Shown here piece by piece: positions 50,664 to 59,600 of a stretch of 64,000 nt of DNA. Both the position numbers and the translations under genes were made by a program. The notes under the pieces are model-generated. The model was not told where the DNA came from. It ran no database searches and saw only the letters and a program-made list of their open reading frames with translations. Source of the stretch: Gammaproteobacteria bacterium (GTDB lineage: Bacteria; Pseudomonadota; Gammaproteobacteria; Steroidobacterales; Steroidobacteraceae); the NCBI GenBank assembly GCA_025357915.1, contig JANYLH010000008.1:1-64000 (forward strand). Direction: 5' to 3'. Position 1 is the stretch's first letter; each line of letters starts with the position of its first letter.

Positions 50664-53210
50664 TTAGAACTTGTAACCGACCCGCAGTCCAATCGTCCGC
50701 GGCCGGGCGACGACCCGTGTCGCGGTGAAATTCGGGAGCGGTGACTGCGTCACCGGGTCTTTCGCTGTGCCGCGCCCGCCGCTATATCCCGGCTCGTTCG
50801 ACAGGTTGTTGACGAACAGGGCACAGGTCCAACTCGATCCGGCCGCCAGTGCCACCGACGCGTTGGTCATCGTGCTCGAGGGAATCACAAAGTAGCTGCG
50901 CGAGGCCGGATCAATCACCGAACCCGCCGAATCGCGGTACACGAGGTCGGCGTGGAAGTTGAGCGACCAGGGCGAGCCGCCGCCGCGCGCCAGCGGCAGC
51001 TGGTAATCGAGCGCTGCGCTCAGCGTCTGCTTGGGTACGCCGGGCAGCAGGGCGCCGGACTGGAGCGACACCAGCGGGCAAATGCCGTAGGCGAGCGTGC
51101 CCGTGTTATCGAGACAGTAGCCCAGATCGAAAAGCTGCACGGATTTCGTGACGGTCGCGTCCGTGTAGGCGTGACCGAGCGTGGCGCTGAGGCGGTTGGT
51201 GATGCGGGCCTGCAGCTCAAGCTCGGTGCCTTTGGAACGGGCGGACCTGCCATTGAAGGTGCCGGGAATGCCCGACAAGTTGGCGAGCGCGAATTGGAAC
51301 GTGTCCAGGTCGATCAGGAACGCATCGGCGCTGTAACGGAGCCGTTGCCCGAAGGCCGTTCCCTTGATGCCGATCTCGTAGTTCTTGGCCAGGTCCGGTT
51401 GGAAAGTCTGGTACACGGGGAGCGAGGCGTAGCCGCCGCTGGTCGGCAGCGCGTTCGCGCCGCCGCGGCGGAAGCCCTCCGAGTAGGTCGCGTAGATCCT
51501 GGTCGTGGAATTGAATTCGTAGGAGGTATTGAGCTTGATGACGTGATCGCTGACGGACTGGTTGACCGTCGGGCCGTAGTCCGTCACCGGATCGGCCAGC
51601 GGGATCAACTCCACGGCCTTGCCATTGAAGGACTGGTGGAAGAACCGTGCGCCGGCGGTGAACTGCCACGCGCTCGTGGCGTGGTAGGTGAGTTCGCCGA
51701 ACAGCGCCTCGTCGACGAACCGTGTCTCGCGGTCGTACCTGAACTCGAGGTCCGGGAACGCGGCGGCGTTGCCCGTCGGCGGGAACCCGTTGACAGCCTC
51801 GATAAAATCCGTGGCGCCCGTGAGGTATTGGCGCGTATCCGAGGAGACGCGCTGGTTGCGGTAGAAGGCGCCTGCCACGTAGTCGAACTTCACTCCGTGG
51901 TTCGAGACCAGGCGGATTTCCTGCGTGAACGAGTTCTCGTTGACCGGCGTCGTCTCGAGTGCCAGCGGCCGCGGATAATTGTGGTAATAGGCAGAGTAGG
52001 CATCGAGATAGTTGAGCACGCCCGGGATCACGAAGTTGCCGACGATTTCCGTGGTTGCCTGTGACTGGTCGCGGTACACCGAGGTGGCGCTCGTAAAAGT
52101 CGCGAGGCCCATGTCGACGGTGGCGACCAGACTCGCCAGGTCCAGCTTATCGTCGTAGGGCTGCAGCGCGGCGTTGGTCGCATCGTAGGTGCCGCCGGCC
52201 AGCACGCTGAAGGCGGAGGTCGGGAAGCGCGGGTCGGCGGGCGTGCCACAGTCCTGGCCGATGGCGAGATTCACGACACATCCGGGGTAGGTCGGGTTGG
52301 AGGTCTGAACGTCGTCGACCTTCGTGTGCTGGTGCAGGTAATCGAGCTGCACATCCCAGGCATCGGCCGGTTGCCAGCGCAACGCGGCGCGCGCGTACAT
52401 CTGTCCGGACTTGTTGGTGCCCTTGCGTACCGGGCCCAGCACCGGGCCACTGTACAGGTCGTTGGCGTCGCTTCGCGTCGCCGGTGCGTACAGGCCCGCG
52501 CCATCGCGCTGCCAGAGGGCGACCTGGTTGATGAACCCTGCGAGCTGCTCGTCGCCGGCAACGATGCGCAGCGCCAGCCGTGCCGACAATGGCATGTTGA
52601 GCACGGCATCAATGTTGCCGTTGCCCTTGCCGTTTGCGCCCTGCGTGGAGCTGCCGCCGGCGCTGACTTCGCCACCGAAGGCGGCGAAAGTGGGCCGTTT
52701 CGGGATGAAGCGGATGGTCCCGGCCTGCGCGCCCGAGCCGTACAGCGTTCCCTGCGGCCCGCGCAGCACTTCCACGCGTTCGATGTCGTGCAGCGCGATC
52801 GGGAAGAACACCGGCGTCTCGCCGAAATAGGTGGAGACCGAGTTGACGGTCTGTGCCGGCACGTCCGTGCCGTTGTTGCCGGCACCGCCGGGCCCGTCGG
52901 TGCGCAGGCCGCGCAGCGTCAGGTCGTTGGTATTGCCGCGGGCCGCGGGACCGGCGTCGACCGAGGTCAGGCCCGGGACGATGTGGGCAAGCTGGTTGAT
53001 CCCGGTGGTACCGGTGCGCGTCAGGTCTTCGGCGCCGACGACGCTGATGTTGTAAGGAATATCCTGCACGTTCTGCACGCGACGCTGCGCCGTTACGACG
53101 ATTTCCTCGAGCGTATCGCTCCTGGGGGCCGGGCTCTGCGCCCGCGCGCCCTGCGCCGAGGCGAGAATGAGCGCGACAGATGCAGTGATCGATGTGTTAC
53201 GACCCTTCAT
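50664..53210 (-). CDS. TonB-dependent outer-membrane receptor
   Basis: An 848-residue outer-membrane transporter with signal peptide (ASVALILASAQGARAQ), TonB-box-like TLEEIVVTAQRR, a plug domain (about residues 45-165, containing ERVEVLRGPQGTLYGSGAQAG) and a long beta barrel ending in the aromatic LRVGYKF. This type is expanded in sphingomonads and Caulobacter for uptake of plant, steroid or amino compounds. The ligand is unknown. GGGGA lies before the ATG. Confidence 0.95.
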   Translation of the reverse strand: MKGRNTSITASVALILASAQGARAQSPAPRSDTLEEIVVTAQRRVQNVQDIPYNISVVGAEDLTRTGTTGINQLAHIVPGLTSVDAGPAARGNTNDLTLRGLRTDGPGGAGNNGTDVPAQTVNSVSTYFGETPVFFPIALHDIERVEVLRGPQGTLYGSGAQAGTIRFIPKRPTFAAFGGEVSAGGSSTQGANGKGNGNIDAVLNMPLSARLALRIVAGDEQLAGFINQVALWQRDGAGLYAPATRSDANDLYSGPVLGPVRKGTNKSGQMYARAALRWQPADAWDVQLDYLHQHTKVDDVQTSNPTYPGCVVNLAIGQDCGTPADPRFPTSAFSVLAGGTYDATNAALQPYDDKLDLASLVATVDMGLATFTSATSVYRDQSQATTEIVGNFVIPGVLNYLDAYSAYYHNYPRPLALETTPVNENSFTQEIRLVSNHGVKFDYVAGAFYRNQRVSSDTRQYLTGATDFIEAVNGFPPTGNAAAFPDLEFRYDRETRFVDEALFGELTYHATSAWQFTAGARFFHQSFNGKAVELIPLADPVTDYGPTVNQSVSDHVIKLNTSYEFNSTTRIYATYSEGFRRGGANALPTSGGYASLPVYQTFQPDLAKNYEIGIKGTAFGQRLRYSADAFLIDLDTFQFALANLSGIPGTFNGRSARSKGTELELQARITNRLSATLGHAYTDATVTKSVQLFDLGYCLDNTGTLAYGICPLVSLQSGALLPGVPKQTLSAALDYQLPLARGGGSPWSLNFHADLVYRDSAGSVIDPASRSYFVIPSSTMTNASVALAAGSSWTCALFVNNLSNEPGYSGGRGTAKDPVTQSPLPNFTATRVVARPRTIGLRVGYKF

Positions 53211-53245
53211 GGCGATTTCCCCAATTGTTCTTTTCAGGCGCCTGC

Positions 53246-53274
53246 ACTATAGCCGCTGGGGATCAGCAGCAAAA
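53246..53274 (-). promoter_or_regulatory. Candidate promoter of the TonB receptor operon
   Basis: On the minus strand TTTTGC (53274-53269) and TATAGT (53251-53246) are 17 bases apart, in the 80-base gap between the sulfotransferase stop and the receptor ATG. Confidence 0.4.
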
Positions 53275-53290
53275 GTGCCGGGGCGCATGG

Positions 53291-54868
53291 TTACGGCGGC
53301 GCGGAAAGATACCGCGCCAGCGGCTGCAACTGTACTTCGTAGTGGCGCCACTTGCCGACCGAGGTGCGGTACAGGGGCCGGCGCACCTGCACGGCGCTGG
53401 CGGTGGTCACGGCGCCAGTCCGCGCGTGGAAATCGAGGCAGGCCTGCTGCCAGGACAACCCGCAATGCGCCAGGATCCGGCGCGTTACGGTTTCCTGATC
53501 GGCGACCAGGTCTTCGTAACGCACCACCATGAAGGCGTCGCCCAGCACCGCCTGCCAATGACGCATCAGTTGCTGCCACGCGCGGTAGTAGCGGCCGAGA
53601 TCATGCAGGTCGTATGAAAAAGGGTAGGCGCCCGCGAACAGCGTCTTGTACATCGCGTAGCAGCTGTCCATCGGTTCGCGCACTACGGCCACGATCCGCG
53701 CGCGCGGCAGCGCCCGCCGGATCAGTCCCGCGTACAAATAGTTGAGCGGCAGCTTGTCGATAAAACGGCGGCTCATGCCGGTCTGCGGCCGCGTGGCGGC
53801 GATGTAGCGCTCGCCGAGGTCGCGCGGCTCGAGCTCGAGTGCCCGTTCAACGAAGTCGAGTTTCGGGACGTGCCTGCCAGCGAGCTCCTGGACCGCGCCC
53901 ATGCACGCCTGCGGAAAGGCTTGCAGTTCACCGGCCGCCTGCACGTCGCTGTGCGAAGCGAGGATGCTCTCCACCAGCGTCGTGCCGCTGCGGGGCAAGC
54001 CCGTGACGAAGATGGCCTCGGCGTTGTCATGACCCCGGCCATGAGCCAGCGCAGCGGCGTCGTGCGTGGCGATGATCCGCTCGATCGTCGCGACATCCCC
54101 GGTCACGTCGTAGTTCATCGCCGCGCGTTGCAGGTCGCAACCGAGCTTCAGCTGCCCGAACGATTCGGCATATTCGCCCAGGTCCTCGAGTTCCTTGGCG
54201 AGCGCGAAGCGCAGCATGATCTGCGCCGATTGGTCGGGGACTCCGTGCGCGAGGAGCGAGCGCAGGGCGCCGACGTGGTTGCGCTCGGGCGTCTGGGCCC
54301 TGAGGTCGGCGCGCGTGTACCAGGCGGCGTAGTCGTCGGGCTTCGCCGCGATGACCTGATCAAGGCTGGCCTCCGCCGCCGCGAGTTCGCCGACCATGCG
54401 TTGCGCGGTCGCGAGGTTATAGCGATAGGCCGTATTGCCGGGCGCGGCGGCCACCGCCTGCTGGTAGAACGGCAGCGCGAGCGTGGGCTCGTCGCAGTGA
54501 GTGTAGAGCGTGGCAAGTCCGTCCAGCAGGGCGGCGGTGGCGAGCGGCAACCTGGCCGCGGCGGCGGCAGCAGCCAGCGCTTCACTGCGGCGGCCGAGGC
54601 GTGCCAGGCACTGGCCGTGGCGCATCACCGCGGCCGCATCGTCCGGCGCGCAGGCGAGGGCACGCCCAAGGCACACGGCGGCAAGGTCGGGGCGATTCGC
54701 GCGCAGATGCACCGAACCCATCAGCGTCCATGGGCGCGCGTCAGCCGGAAAGTTACGGCTCAGCTCGAGCGTGAGCACGGATGCTTCGCGCAGGTCGCCG
54801 GCGGAGAGTCGCGCCTGGGCTTGCGCCAGCTTCGCCGCCAGCGTTGTATCGTCCCCGGGGTGCTGCAT
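53291..54868 (-). CDS. TPR-repeat sulfotransferase family protein
   Basis: A 525-residue protein with N-terminal TPR repeats (about 1-240) and a C-terminal PAPS-dependent sulfotransferase domain. The 5'-phosphosulfate loop is FVTGLPRSGTTLVESILASH near residue 290 and the 3'-phosphate motif VAVVREPMDSCYAMYKTLF near 400. No signal peptide is seen. Such proteins often stand next to TonB receptors of this type, and that holds here with 80 bases between. Acceptor unknown. Confidence 0.9.
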   Translation of the reverse strand: MQHPGDDTTLAAKLAQAQARLSAGDLREASVLTLELSRNFPADARPWTLMGSVHLRANRPDLAAVCLGRALACAPDDAAAVMRHGQCLARLGRRSEALAAAAAAARLPLATAALLDGLATLYTHCDEPTLALPFYQQAVAAAPGNTAYRYNLATAQRMVGELAAAEASLDQVIAAKPDDYAAWYTRADLRAQTPERNHVGALRSLLAHGVPDQSAQIMLRFALAKELEDLGEYAESFGQLKLGCDLQRAAMNYDVTGDVATIERIIATHDAAALAHGRGHDNAEAIFVTGLPRSGTTLVESILASHSDVQAAGELQAFPQACMGAVQELAGRHVPKLDFVERALELEPRDLGERYIAATRPQTGMSRRFIDKLPLNYLYAGLIRRALPRARIVAVVREPMDSCYAMYKTLFAGAYPFSYDLHDLGRYYRAWQQLMRHWQAVLGDAFMVVRYEDLVADQETVTRRILAHCGLSWQQACLDFHARTGAVTTASAVQVRRPLYRTSVGKWRHYEVQLQPLARYLSAPP

Positions 54869-54936
54869 GTATTCACCGCATGGTACCTGAACAGCGGCGA
54901 GGCCAAGGCGGGAACTGTCGTAAGTCCTTGATTAAG

Positions 54937-55012
54937 TGGCGCTCCCTACGAGATTCGAACTCGTGTTCCAGCCTTGAGAGGGCCGTGTCCTGGGCCTCTA
55001 GACGAAGGGAGC
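54937..55012 (-). tRNA. tRNA-Glu (anticodon CTC)
   Basis: A 76-base cloverleaf on the minus strand. The acceptor stem pairs GCTCCCT (5' end at 55012) with AGGGAGC, followed by discriminator G and an encoded CCA at 54939-54937. The T arm carries GTTCGAATC. The anticodon loop CTCTCAA (54980-54974) has CTC at 54978-54976, reading GAG. Flanks closely follow E. coli tRNA-Glu. The more usual Glu tRNA has TTC, so this is the CTC isoacceptor. Confidence 0.95.
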
Positions 55013-55045
55013 GAATCTCCGGCGGGTGAGGCGAAAAGGCGCGGT

Positions 55046-55073
55046 ATTATAGGCGGCCTCTTTGTTTGCTCAA
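55046..55073 (-). promoter_or_regulatory. tRNA-Glu promoter
   Basis: On the minus strand TTGAGC (55073-55068) and a perfect TATAAT (55051-55046) are 16 bases apart, 33 bases upstream of the tRNA 5' end. It lies directly beside the pcnB start. Confidence 0.6.
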
Positions 55074-55090
55074 GCTAAATCAGGGTCGAT

Positions 55091-56629
55091 TTGAACCAGA
55101 ATCCGGACCTTTCCGCCGCGCCGGGTGCGCCGCGCATCATTCCGCGCTCCGATCACCCGGTCTCGCGGTCCAATATTTCCCCGAACGCCTTGCGTGTGCT
55201 CTATCGCCTCAAGGAGGCGGGCTTCGAGGCGTTCCTGGTCGGCGGCTGCGTGCGCGACATCATCATCGGGCGCCATCCGAAGGATTTCGACGTCGCCACC
55301 GACGCGCTGCCCGAGGAAGTGCGGCGCCTGTTCCGCAATTGCCGGCTGGTCGGCCGCCGCTTCCGCCTCGCGCATATCGTCTACGGGCGCGAAGTCATCG
55401 AGGTGGCTACCTTTCGCGCTGCCAGCGCGCCGCCGCCGAGCGAAGAGCCGGTGCCGGTCCGCAGCGAGGACGAGGATGAACTGCTGGAAGAAGAACTGGC
55501 CGCGGCCGGTGAGGATCCGCTCGAGGCCACGACGCCACTCGATCTGACGCAGCCGCTCGAGGTGCCCGACTTCGGCGACGGCCATCGCGATTCGGGCAGT
55601 GGCGGTGCCGGGCATCGCGTGCACGACGATCATGGCCGGCTGCTGCGCGACAACATGTACGGCAACATCGATGCCGACGTGTGGCGCCGCGATTTCACCG
55701 TCAACGCGCTCTATTACAACATCGCCGATTTTTCGATCTGGGATTACGTCGGCGGGCTGGCGGACATACAGGCCGGGCGCCTGCGGCTGATTGGCGATGT
55801 CGAGACCCGGTACCGCGAGGATCCGGTGCGCATGCTGCGCGCGGCGCGCTTCGAGGCCAAGCTGGGTTTCGTGATCGACGCGGCGAGCGCGGCGCCGATC
55901 GAGCGACTTCGGGGCCTGCTCGCGAGCGTCCCGCCGGCGCGCCTGTTCGACGAAACCGCAAAGCTCTTCCTGACCGGGCATGGCGCCGACAGCTACCGCG
56001 TGCTGCGCGCGCGCGGCTTGTTCGCCGCGCTGTTTCCGGCGGTCGATCGCTATCTGCAGCAACACCCGGGAAGCCTGGTCGAGGACCTGCTGGTGCAGGG
56101 CCTGCGCAACACCGACCGGCGCGTCGAGGAAGACAAGCCGGTCACGCCGACCTTCCTGTTCTCGCTGCTGCTGTACGGCCCGATCGCCTCGATCATCGAA
56201 TCGTTTCCGCCCAATCGCTGGCACGAACCCCAGGCGATTCTCGACGCCTGCGACCGGGCGCTGCACGAGGCGCAGCAGCGCGTGTCGATTCCGCGGCGCA
56301 TCGCGCTCGGGGTGCGTGAAATGTACGCCCTGCAGCCGCGGCTCGAGGGGCCGCGCGGGCGGCGCGCGCTCCGGCTCCTCGAGCAGCCGCGGTTCCGCGC
56401 GGCCTACGACCTGCTGATGTTGCGCGCCTCGCTGGGGCTGGCGGTTCCGGAAGTTGCGCAGTGGTGGACCAGGCTGCAGTCGGTGTCGCCCGCGGAACGC
56501 GAGCAGATGGTGGAAGCCGCGCCGGGTGGTGCGCGCGCGGCGGGGGCCGGCGTCGGCGGGGATGATGTGGCCGGATCGGGCGCACCGCGTCGCCGCCGGC
56601 GTCGCCGCCCGCGCAGCAGCGGTGCCTGA
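55091..56629 (+). CDS. pcnB: Poly(A) polymerase I
   Basis: A 512-residue class II nucleotidyltransferase that adds 3' poly(A) tails and marks RNA for decay. Motifs are LVGGCVRDIIIG, catalytic DFD at 65-67, RRDFTVNALYYN and REDPVRMLRAARFEAKLGF. The TTG at 55091 is taken as start; non-ATG starts are known in this gene. Residues 111-183 are an Asp/Glu-rich, Gly-rich insertion, far longer than the loop at this place in E. coli. The tail is Arg-rich (RRRRRRRPR), as usual. Confidence 0.94.
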   Translation: MNQNPDLSAAPGAPRIIPRSDHPVSRSNISPNALRVLYRLKEAGFEAFLVGGCVRDIIIGRHPKDFDVATDALPEEVRRLFRNCRLVGRRFRLAHIVYGREVIEVATFRAASAPPPSEEPVPVRSEDEDELLEEELAAAGEDPLEATTPLDLTQPLEVPDFGDGHRDSGSGGAGHRVHDDHGRLLRDNMYGNIDADVWRRDFTVNALYYNIADFSIWDYVGGLADIQAGRLRLIGDVETRYREDPVRMLRAARFEAKLGFVIDAASAAPIERLRGLLASVPPARLFDETAKLFLTGHGADSYRVLRARGLFAALFPAVDRYLQQHPGSLVEDLLVQGLRNTDRRVEEDKPVTPTFLFSLLLYGPIASIIESFPPNRWHEPQAILDACDRALHEAQQRVSIPRRIALGVREMYALQPRLEGPRGRRALRLLEQPRFRAAYDLLMLRASLGLAVPEVAQWWTRLQSVSPAEREQMVEAAPGGARAAGAGVGGDDVAGSGAPRRRRRRRPRSSGA

Positions 56630-56645
56630 CGCCCGGACCTCGCGG

Positions 56646-57134
56646 GTGCACGCTTTTCCCGCCTATGTGGGTATCGGCAGCAACCTGCAGCAGCCGGCGG
56701 CGCAAGTGCGCGCCGCGTTCGACGCGCTTGCCGCCGTGCCGCGTACCCGCCTGGTGTACCGTTCTTCCCTGTATGGGTCGAAGCCCATGGGGCCCGTGGC
56801 GCAGGCCGATTTCTGCAATGCCGCGGCCGGACTCCTCACGGAACTCGACGCCGCCACGCTGCTCGCGGCACTGCGGGCCATCGAGCAGCGCTTCGGGCGC
56901 GAGCGCCATGTCGAGCGCTGGGGACCGCGCGTGATCGATCTGGACCTGCTGGTCTACGGCGAGGAGCGCCGCACCGATCCACAGCTCACACTGCCGCATC
57001 CGGGCATTGCCGGGCGCAATTTCGTGCTGCAACCGCTGTGCGAGTTCGCGCCGGACCTGCTGGTGCCCGGCGTCGGCCGCGTCGCGGCCCTGGCCGCGAA
57101 GCTGCCGGCCGACGGCCTGTGGAGGATCGCGTGA
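56646..57134 (+). CDS. folK: 2-amino-4-hydroxy-6-hydroxymethyldihydropteridine pyrophosphokinase
   Basis: A 162-residue HPPK of folate synthesis. AYVGIGSNLQQPAAQVRAAF, GPVAQADFCNAAAGL, RWGPRVIDLDLLVYG and LPHPGIAGRNFVLQPL are all conserved. The start is either GTG 56646 or GTG 56622, which overlaps pcnB; neither has a clear ribosome site. Its stop overlaps the next gene. Confidence 0.94.
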   Translation: MHAFPAYVGIGSNLQQPAAQVRAAFDALAAVPRTRLVYRSSLYGSKPMGPVAQADFCNAAAGLLTELDAATLLAALRAIEQRFGRERHVERWGPRVIDLDLLVYGEERRTDPQLTLPHPGIAGRNFVLQPLCEFAPDLLVPGVGRVAALAAKLPADGLWRIA

Positions 57135-57820
57135 CCCGGCCGCCGGTGCAGTCCGCCTCGGTACGCGTGGCCACCGGCGCTCACCGGTTCATCGTGCTCG
57201 AGGGCCCGATCGGCGTGGGCAAAACCAGCCTCGCGGTCAAGCTCGCGGGCAGCCTCAACGCGGAGCAGGTGCTCGAACAGGCGGAGCAGAATCCATTCCT
57301 CGAGCGCTTCTACCGCAATCCGCGCGCGGGAGCGTTGCCGGCACAGCTCTATTTCCTCTTCCAGCGCGCCCAGCAGCTGGCCGCGCTCAGGCAGCACGAC
57401 CTGTTCGCACCGGTCCGTGTGGCCGACTACCTGCTCGACAAGGACCGGCTGTTCGCGCGCGTGACGCTCGATGACGAGGAGTTCCGGCTCTACGAGCAGG
57501 TCCATGAGCGGCTTGCGATCGACGCGCCGGTGCCGGATCTGGTGGTCTACCTGCAGGCGCCCGTCGACGTGCTGATCGAACGCATCAACCGGCGCGGCAT
57601 CCGGTACGAGCATTACATCGAACGCGCCTACCTGGAAAAGCTCAACGCCGCGTATGCGCGTTTCTTTCATGAGTACGAGGGCGCGCCGCTCCTGATCGTC
57701 AATGCCGCGGCGATCGACCCGTTGCACAACGAATCGGATTACGAAGAGCTGCTGGGCGCGATCAAGCGCATGAAACAGGGGCGGCTCTACTACAACCCGC
57801 TGCGCCACGGCGCATTGTAG
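57131..57820 (+). CDS. Deoxynucleoside kinase (dGK/dAK-like)
   Basis: A 229-residue P-loop kinase of the deoxyadenosine/deoxyguanosine kinase family. Walker A is LEGPIGVGKTSLAVKLA, followed by the NPFLERFYRNPR substrate segment, DYLLDKDRLFA, and the lid motif RINRRGIRYEHYIE. It salvages purine deoxynucleosides. The GTG at 57131 has GGAGG upstream and overlaps the folK stop. It sits in the pcnB-folK-panBC run, where such a kinase is a common guest. Confidence 0.88.
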   Translation: MTRPPVQSASVRVATGAHRFIVLEGPIGVGKTSLAVKLAGSLNAEQVLEQAEQNPFLERFYRNPRAGALPAQLYFLFQRAQQLAALRQHDLFAPVRVADYLLDKDRLFARVTLDDEEFRLYEQVHERLAIDAPVPDLVVYLQAPVDVLIERINRRGIRYEHYIERAYLEKLNAAYARFFHEYEGAPLLIVNAAAIDPLHNESDYEELLGAIKRMKQGRLYYNPLRHGAL

Positions 57821-57888
57821 GCCGCGGCCGCCACAGCGGTCCCTGCGCAGTTGCTTGTAAGTCGCCACTCCGTCATCCTCACCACCCT

Positions 57889-58716
57889 ATGTATACGCAG
57901 CTGCAGCAGCGCGGGTCCGACCATCCGCCGGTGACGGTCAATACTCTGGCGCAGATGCGTGCGGCCGGCGAAAAAATTGCCTGCATCACCGCCTACGACG
58001 CCAGCTTCGCCGCACTGGTTGACGCCGCGGGCGCAGACCTGGTGCTGGTCGGCGATTCGCTCGGCATGGTGATCCAGGGACACGATACGACCGTGCCCGT
58101 AACCATGGACCAGATGGTCTACCACTGTGCCGCCGTGTCGCGCGGCCTGCAACATGCCTTCCTGATGGCGGACCTGCCGTTCGCGAGCTATACCTCGCGC
58201 GAGCTGGCGCTGGCCAACAGTGTGCGGCTGATGCAGGAGGGCGGTGCGCGCATGGTCAAGCTCGAAAGCGGTGCCTCGCAGCTCGACATCGTCGAATACC
58301 TCACCAGTCATGACATCGCGGTGTGCGCGCACCTTGGGCTCAAGCCCCAGTCGGTGCACAAGACCGGCGGGTTCCGCGTCCAGGGGCGTGAAGGCATTGC
58401 CGCCGCGCGCATGCTCGCCGATGCGCGCGCCCTCGAGGCGGCGGGCGCCGACGTGCTGCTGCTCGAATGCATTCCCGCGGCGCTCGGCGCCGAGATCACC
58501 CGCGGCGTCACCGTGCCGGTGATCGGCATCGGTGCGGGCCCCGACACCGACGGGCAGATTCTCGTGCTCTACGACGTGCTCGACATCACCGCCGGGCGCA
58601 AGCCCCGCTTCGTGCGCAATTTCATGGCCGGCGCCGGTGATTGCGCCGCGGCGGTGGCGTCCTACGTAGCCGCGGTGCGGAGCCGTGCATACCCCGCGCC
58701 CGAACACTGCTTCTGA
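57889..58716 (+). CDS. panB: 3-methyl-2-oxobutanoate hydroxymethyltransferase
   Basis: A 275-residue TIM-barrel enzyme, first step of pantothenate synthesis. ACITAYDASFAALVDAAGAD, VGDSLGMVIQGHDTTVPVT, KLESGASQLDIVEYL, HLGLKPQSVHKTGGFRVQGR and IGIGAGPDTDGQILV are family blocks. It is 68 bases after the kinase and 13 bases before panC. Confidence 0.96.
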   Translation: MYTQLQQRGSDHPPVTVNTLAQMRAAGEKIACITAYDASFAALVDAAGADLVLVGDSLGMVIQGHDTTVPVTMDQMVYHCAAVSRGLQHAFLMADLPFASYTSRELALANSVRLMQEGGARMVKLESGASQLDIVEYLTSHDIAVCAHLGLKPQSVHKTGGFRVQGREGIAAARMLADARALEAAGADVLLLECIPAALGAEITRGVTVPVIGIGAGPDTDGQILVLYDVLDITAGRKPRFVRNFMAGAGDCAAAVASYVAAVRSRAYPAPEHCF

Positions 58717-58729
58717 GCGGACGCCGGCC

Positions 58730-59587
58730 ATGGAGGTTGCCACTACCGTCGCCGAAGTGCGCGCGCGCGTGCGCGACTGGCGCGCGGCGGGGCTGCGCGT
58801 CGCGCTGGTGCCGACCATGGGCAATCTCCACGCCGGTCACCTGAGCCTGCTGGCCGCCGCGCGTTTCCGCGCCGACCGGGTCGTCGCCAGCGTGTTCGTG
58901 AATCCGCTGCAATTCGGCCCCGCCGAGGATTTTGCCGCCTATCCGCGCACGCTCGATGAAGACCGCGAGCTGCTGGGCGAGGCGCACTGCGAGCTGCTGT
59001 TCGCGCCGACGGTGGAGCAGGTCTACCCGGACGGCGGCGCACAGGCGACGCTGATCACCGTGCGCGGGCTGTCTTCGATCCTGTGCGGACAGTTCCGGCC
59101 AGGCCACTTCGACGGCGTGGCGACCGTGGTGGCGAAGCTCTTCAACATCGTGGCGCCCGACGTTGCGGTATTCGGCGAGAAGGATTTCCAGCAGTTCAGC
59201 ATCATCCGCCGCATGACCTGCGACCTGCAGCTGCTGGTGGAAATCGTCGGCGCGCCAACCGTGCGCGCGCCGGACGGACTGGCACTCAGTTCCCGCAATC
59301 GTTATCTGTCTGCGCAGGAGCGCGCAATCGCGCCGGCAATCCACCACGCGCTCCAGGCTGCGGTGGCGCGGCTCGATGCGGGCGATCGCAATTTCCCCGG
59401 CCTCGAGAGCGCCGGCTGGCAGTCGCTCGCGCTCGCCGGCTTGCGGCCCGATTACTTCGCGGTGCGCGACGCCGACGATCTGCAGCCGCCGCACGCGGCA
59501 ACCCGCGAAATGGTGGTGCTCACCGCGGCGCGACTCGGCAAGGCGCGCCTGATCGACAACCTGCGCGTGCCCCTGGTCAGACCCTAG
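58730..59587 (+). CDS. panC: Pantothenate synthetase
   Basis: A 285-residue pantoate-beta-alanine ligase. The ATP motif PTMGNLHAGHLSLL, FVNPLQFGPAEDFAAYPRT, GQFRPGHFDGVATVVAKLF, VFGEKDFQQFSIIRRM and the KMSKS-like LALSSRNRYLS are present. The ATG at 58730 is preferred to one fifteen codons upstream that overlaps panB. Confidence 0.96.
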   Translation: MEVATTVAEVRARVRDWRAAGLRVALVPTMGNLHAGHLSLLAAARFRADRVVASVFVNPLQFGPAEDFAAYPRTLDEDRELLGEAHCELLFAPTVEQVYPDGGAQATLITVRGLSSILCGQFRPGHFDGVATVVAKLFNIVAPDVAVFGEKDFQQFSIIRRMTCDLQLLVEIVGAPTVRAPDGLALSSRNRYLSAQERAIAPAIHHALQAAVARLDAGDRNFPGLESAGWQSLALAGLRPDYFAVRDADDLQPPHAATREMVVLTAARLGKARLIDNLRVPLVRP

Positions 59588-59600
59588 GCCGGGCCCGGGC

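Noticed and set aside
54869..54936. Terminator between tRNA-Glu and the sulfotransferase gene
   Set aside because: Only a weak CAAGG/CCTTG pairing without a T-run is seen, so no terminator is called.
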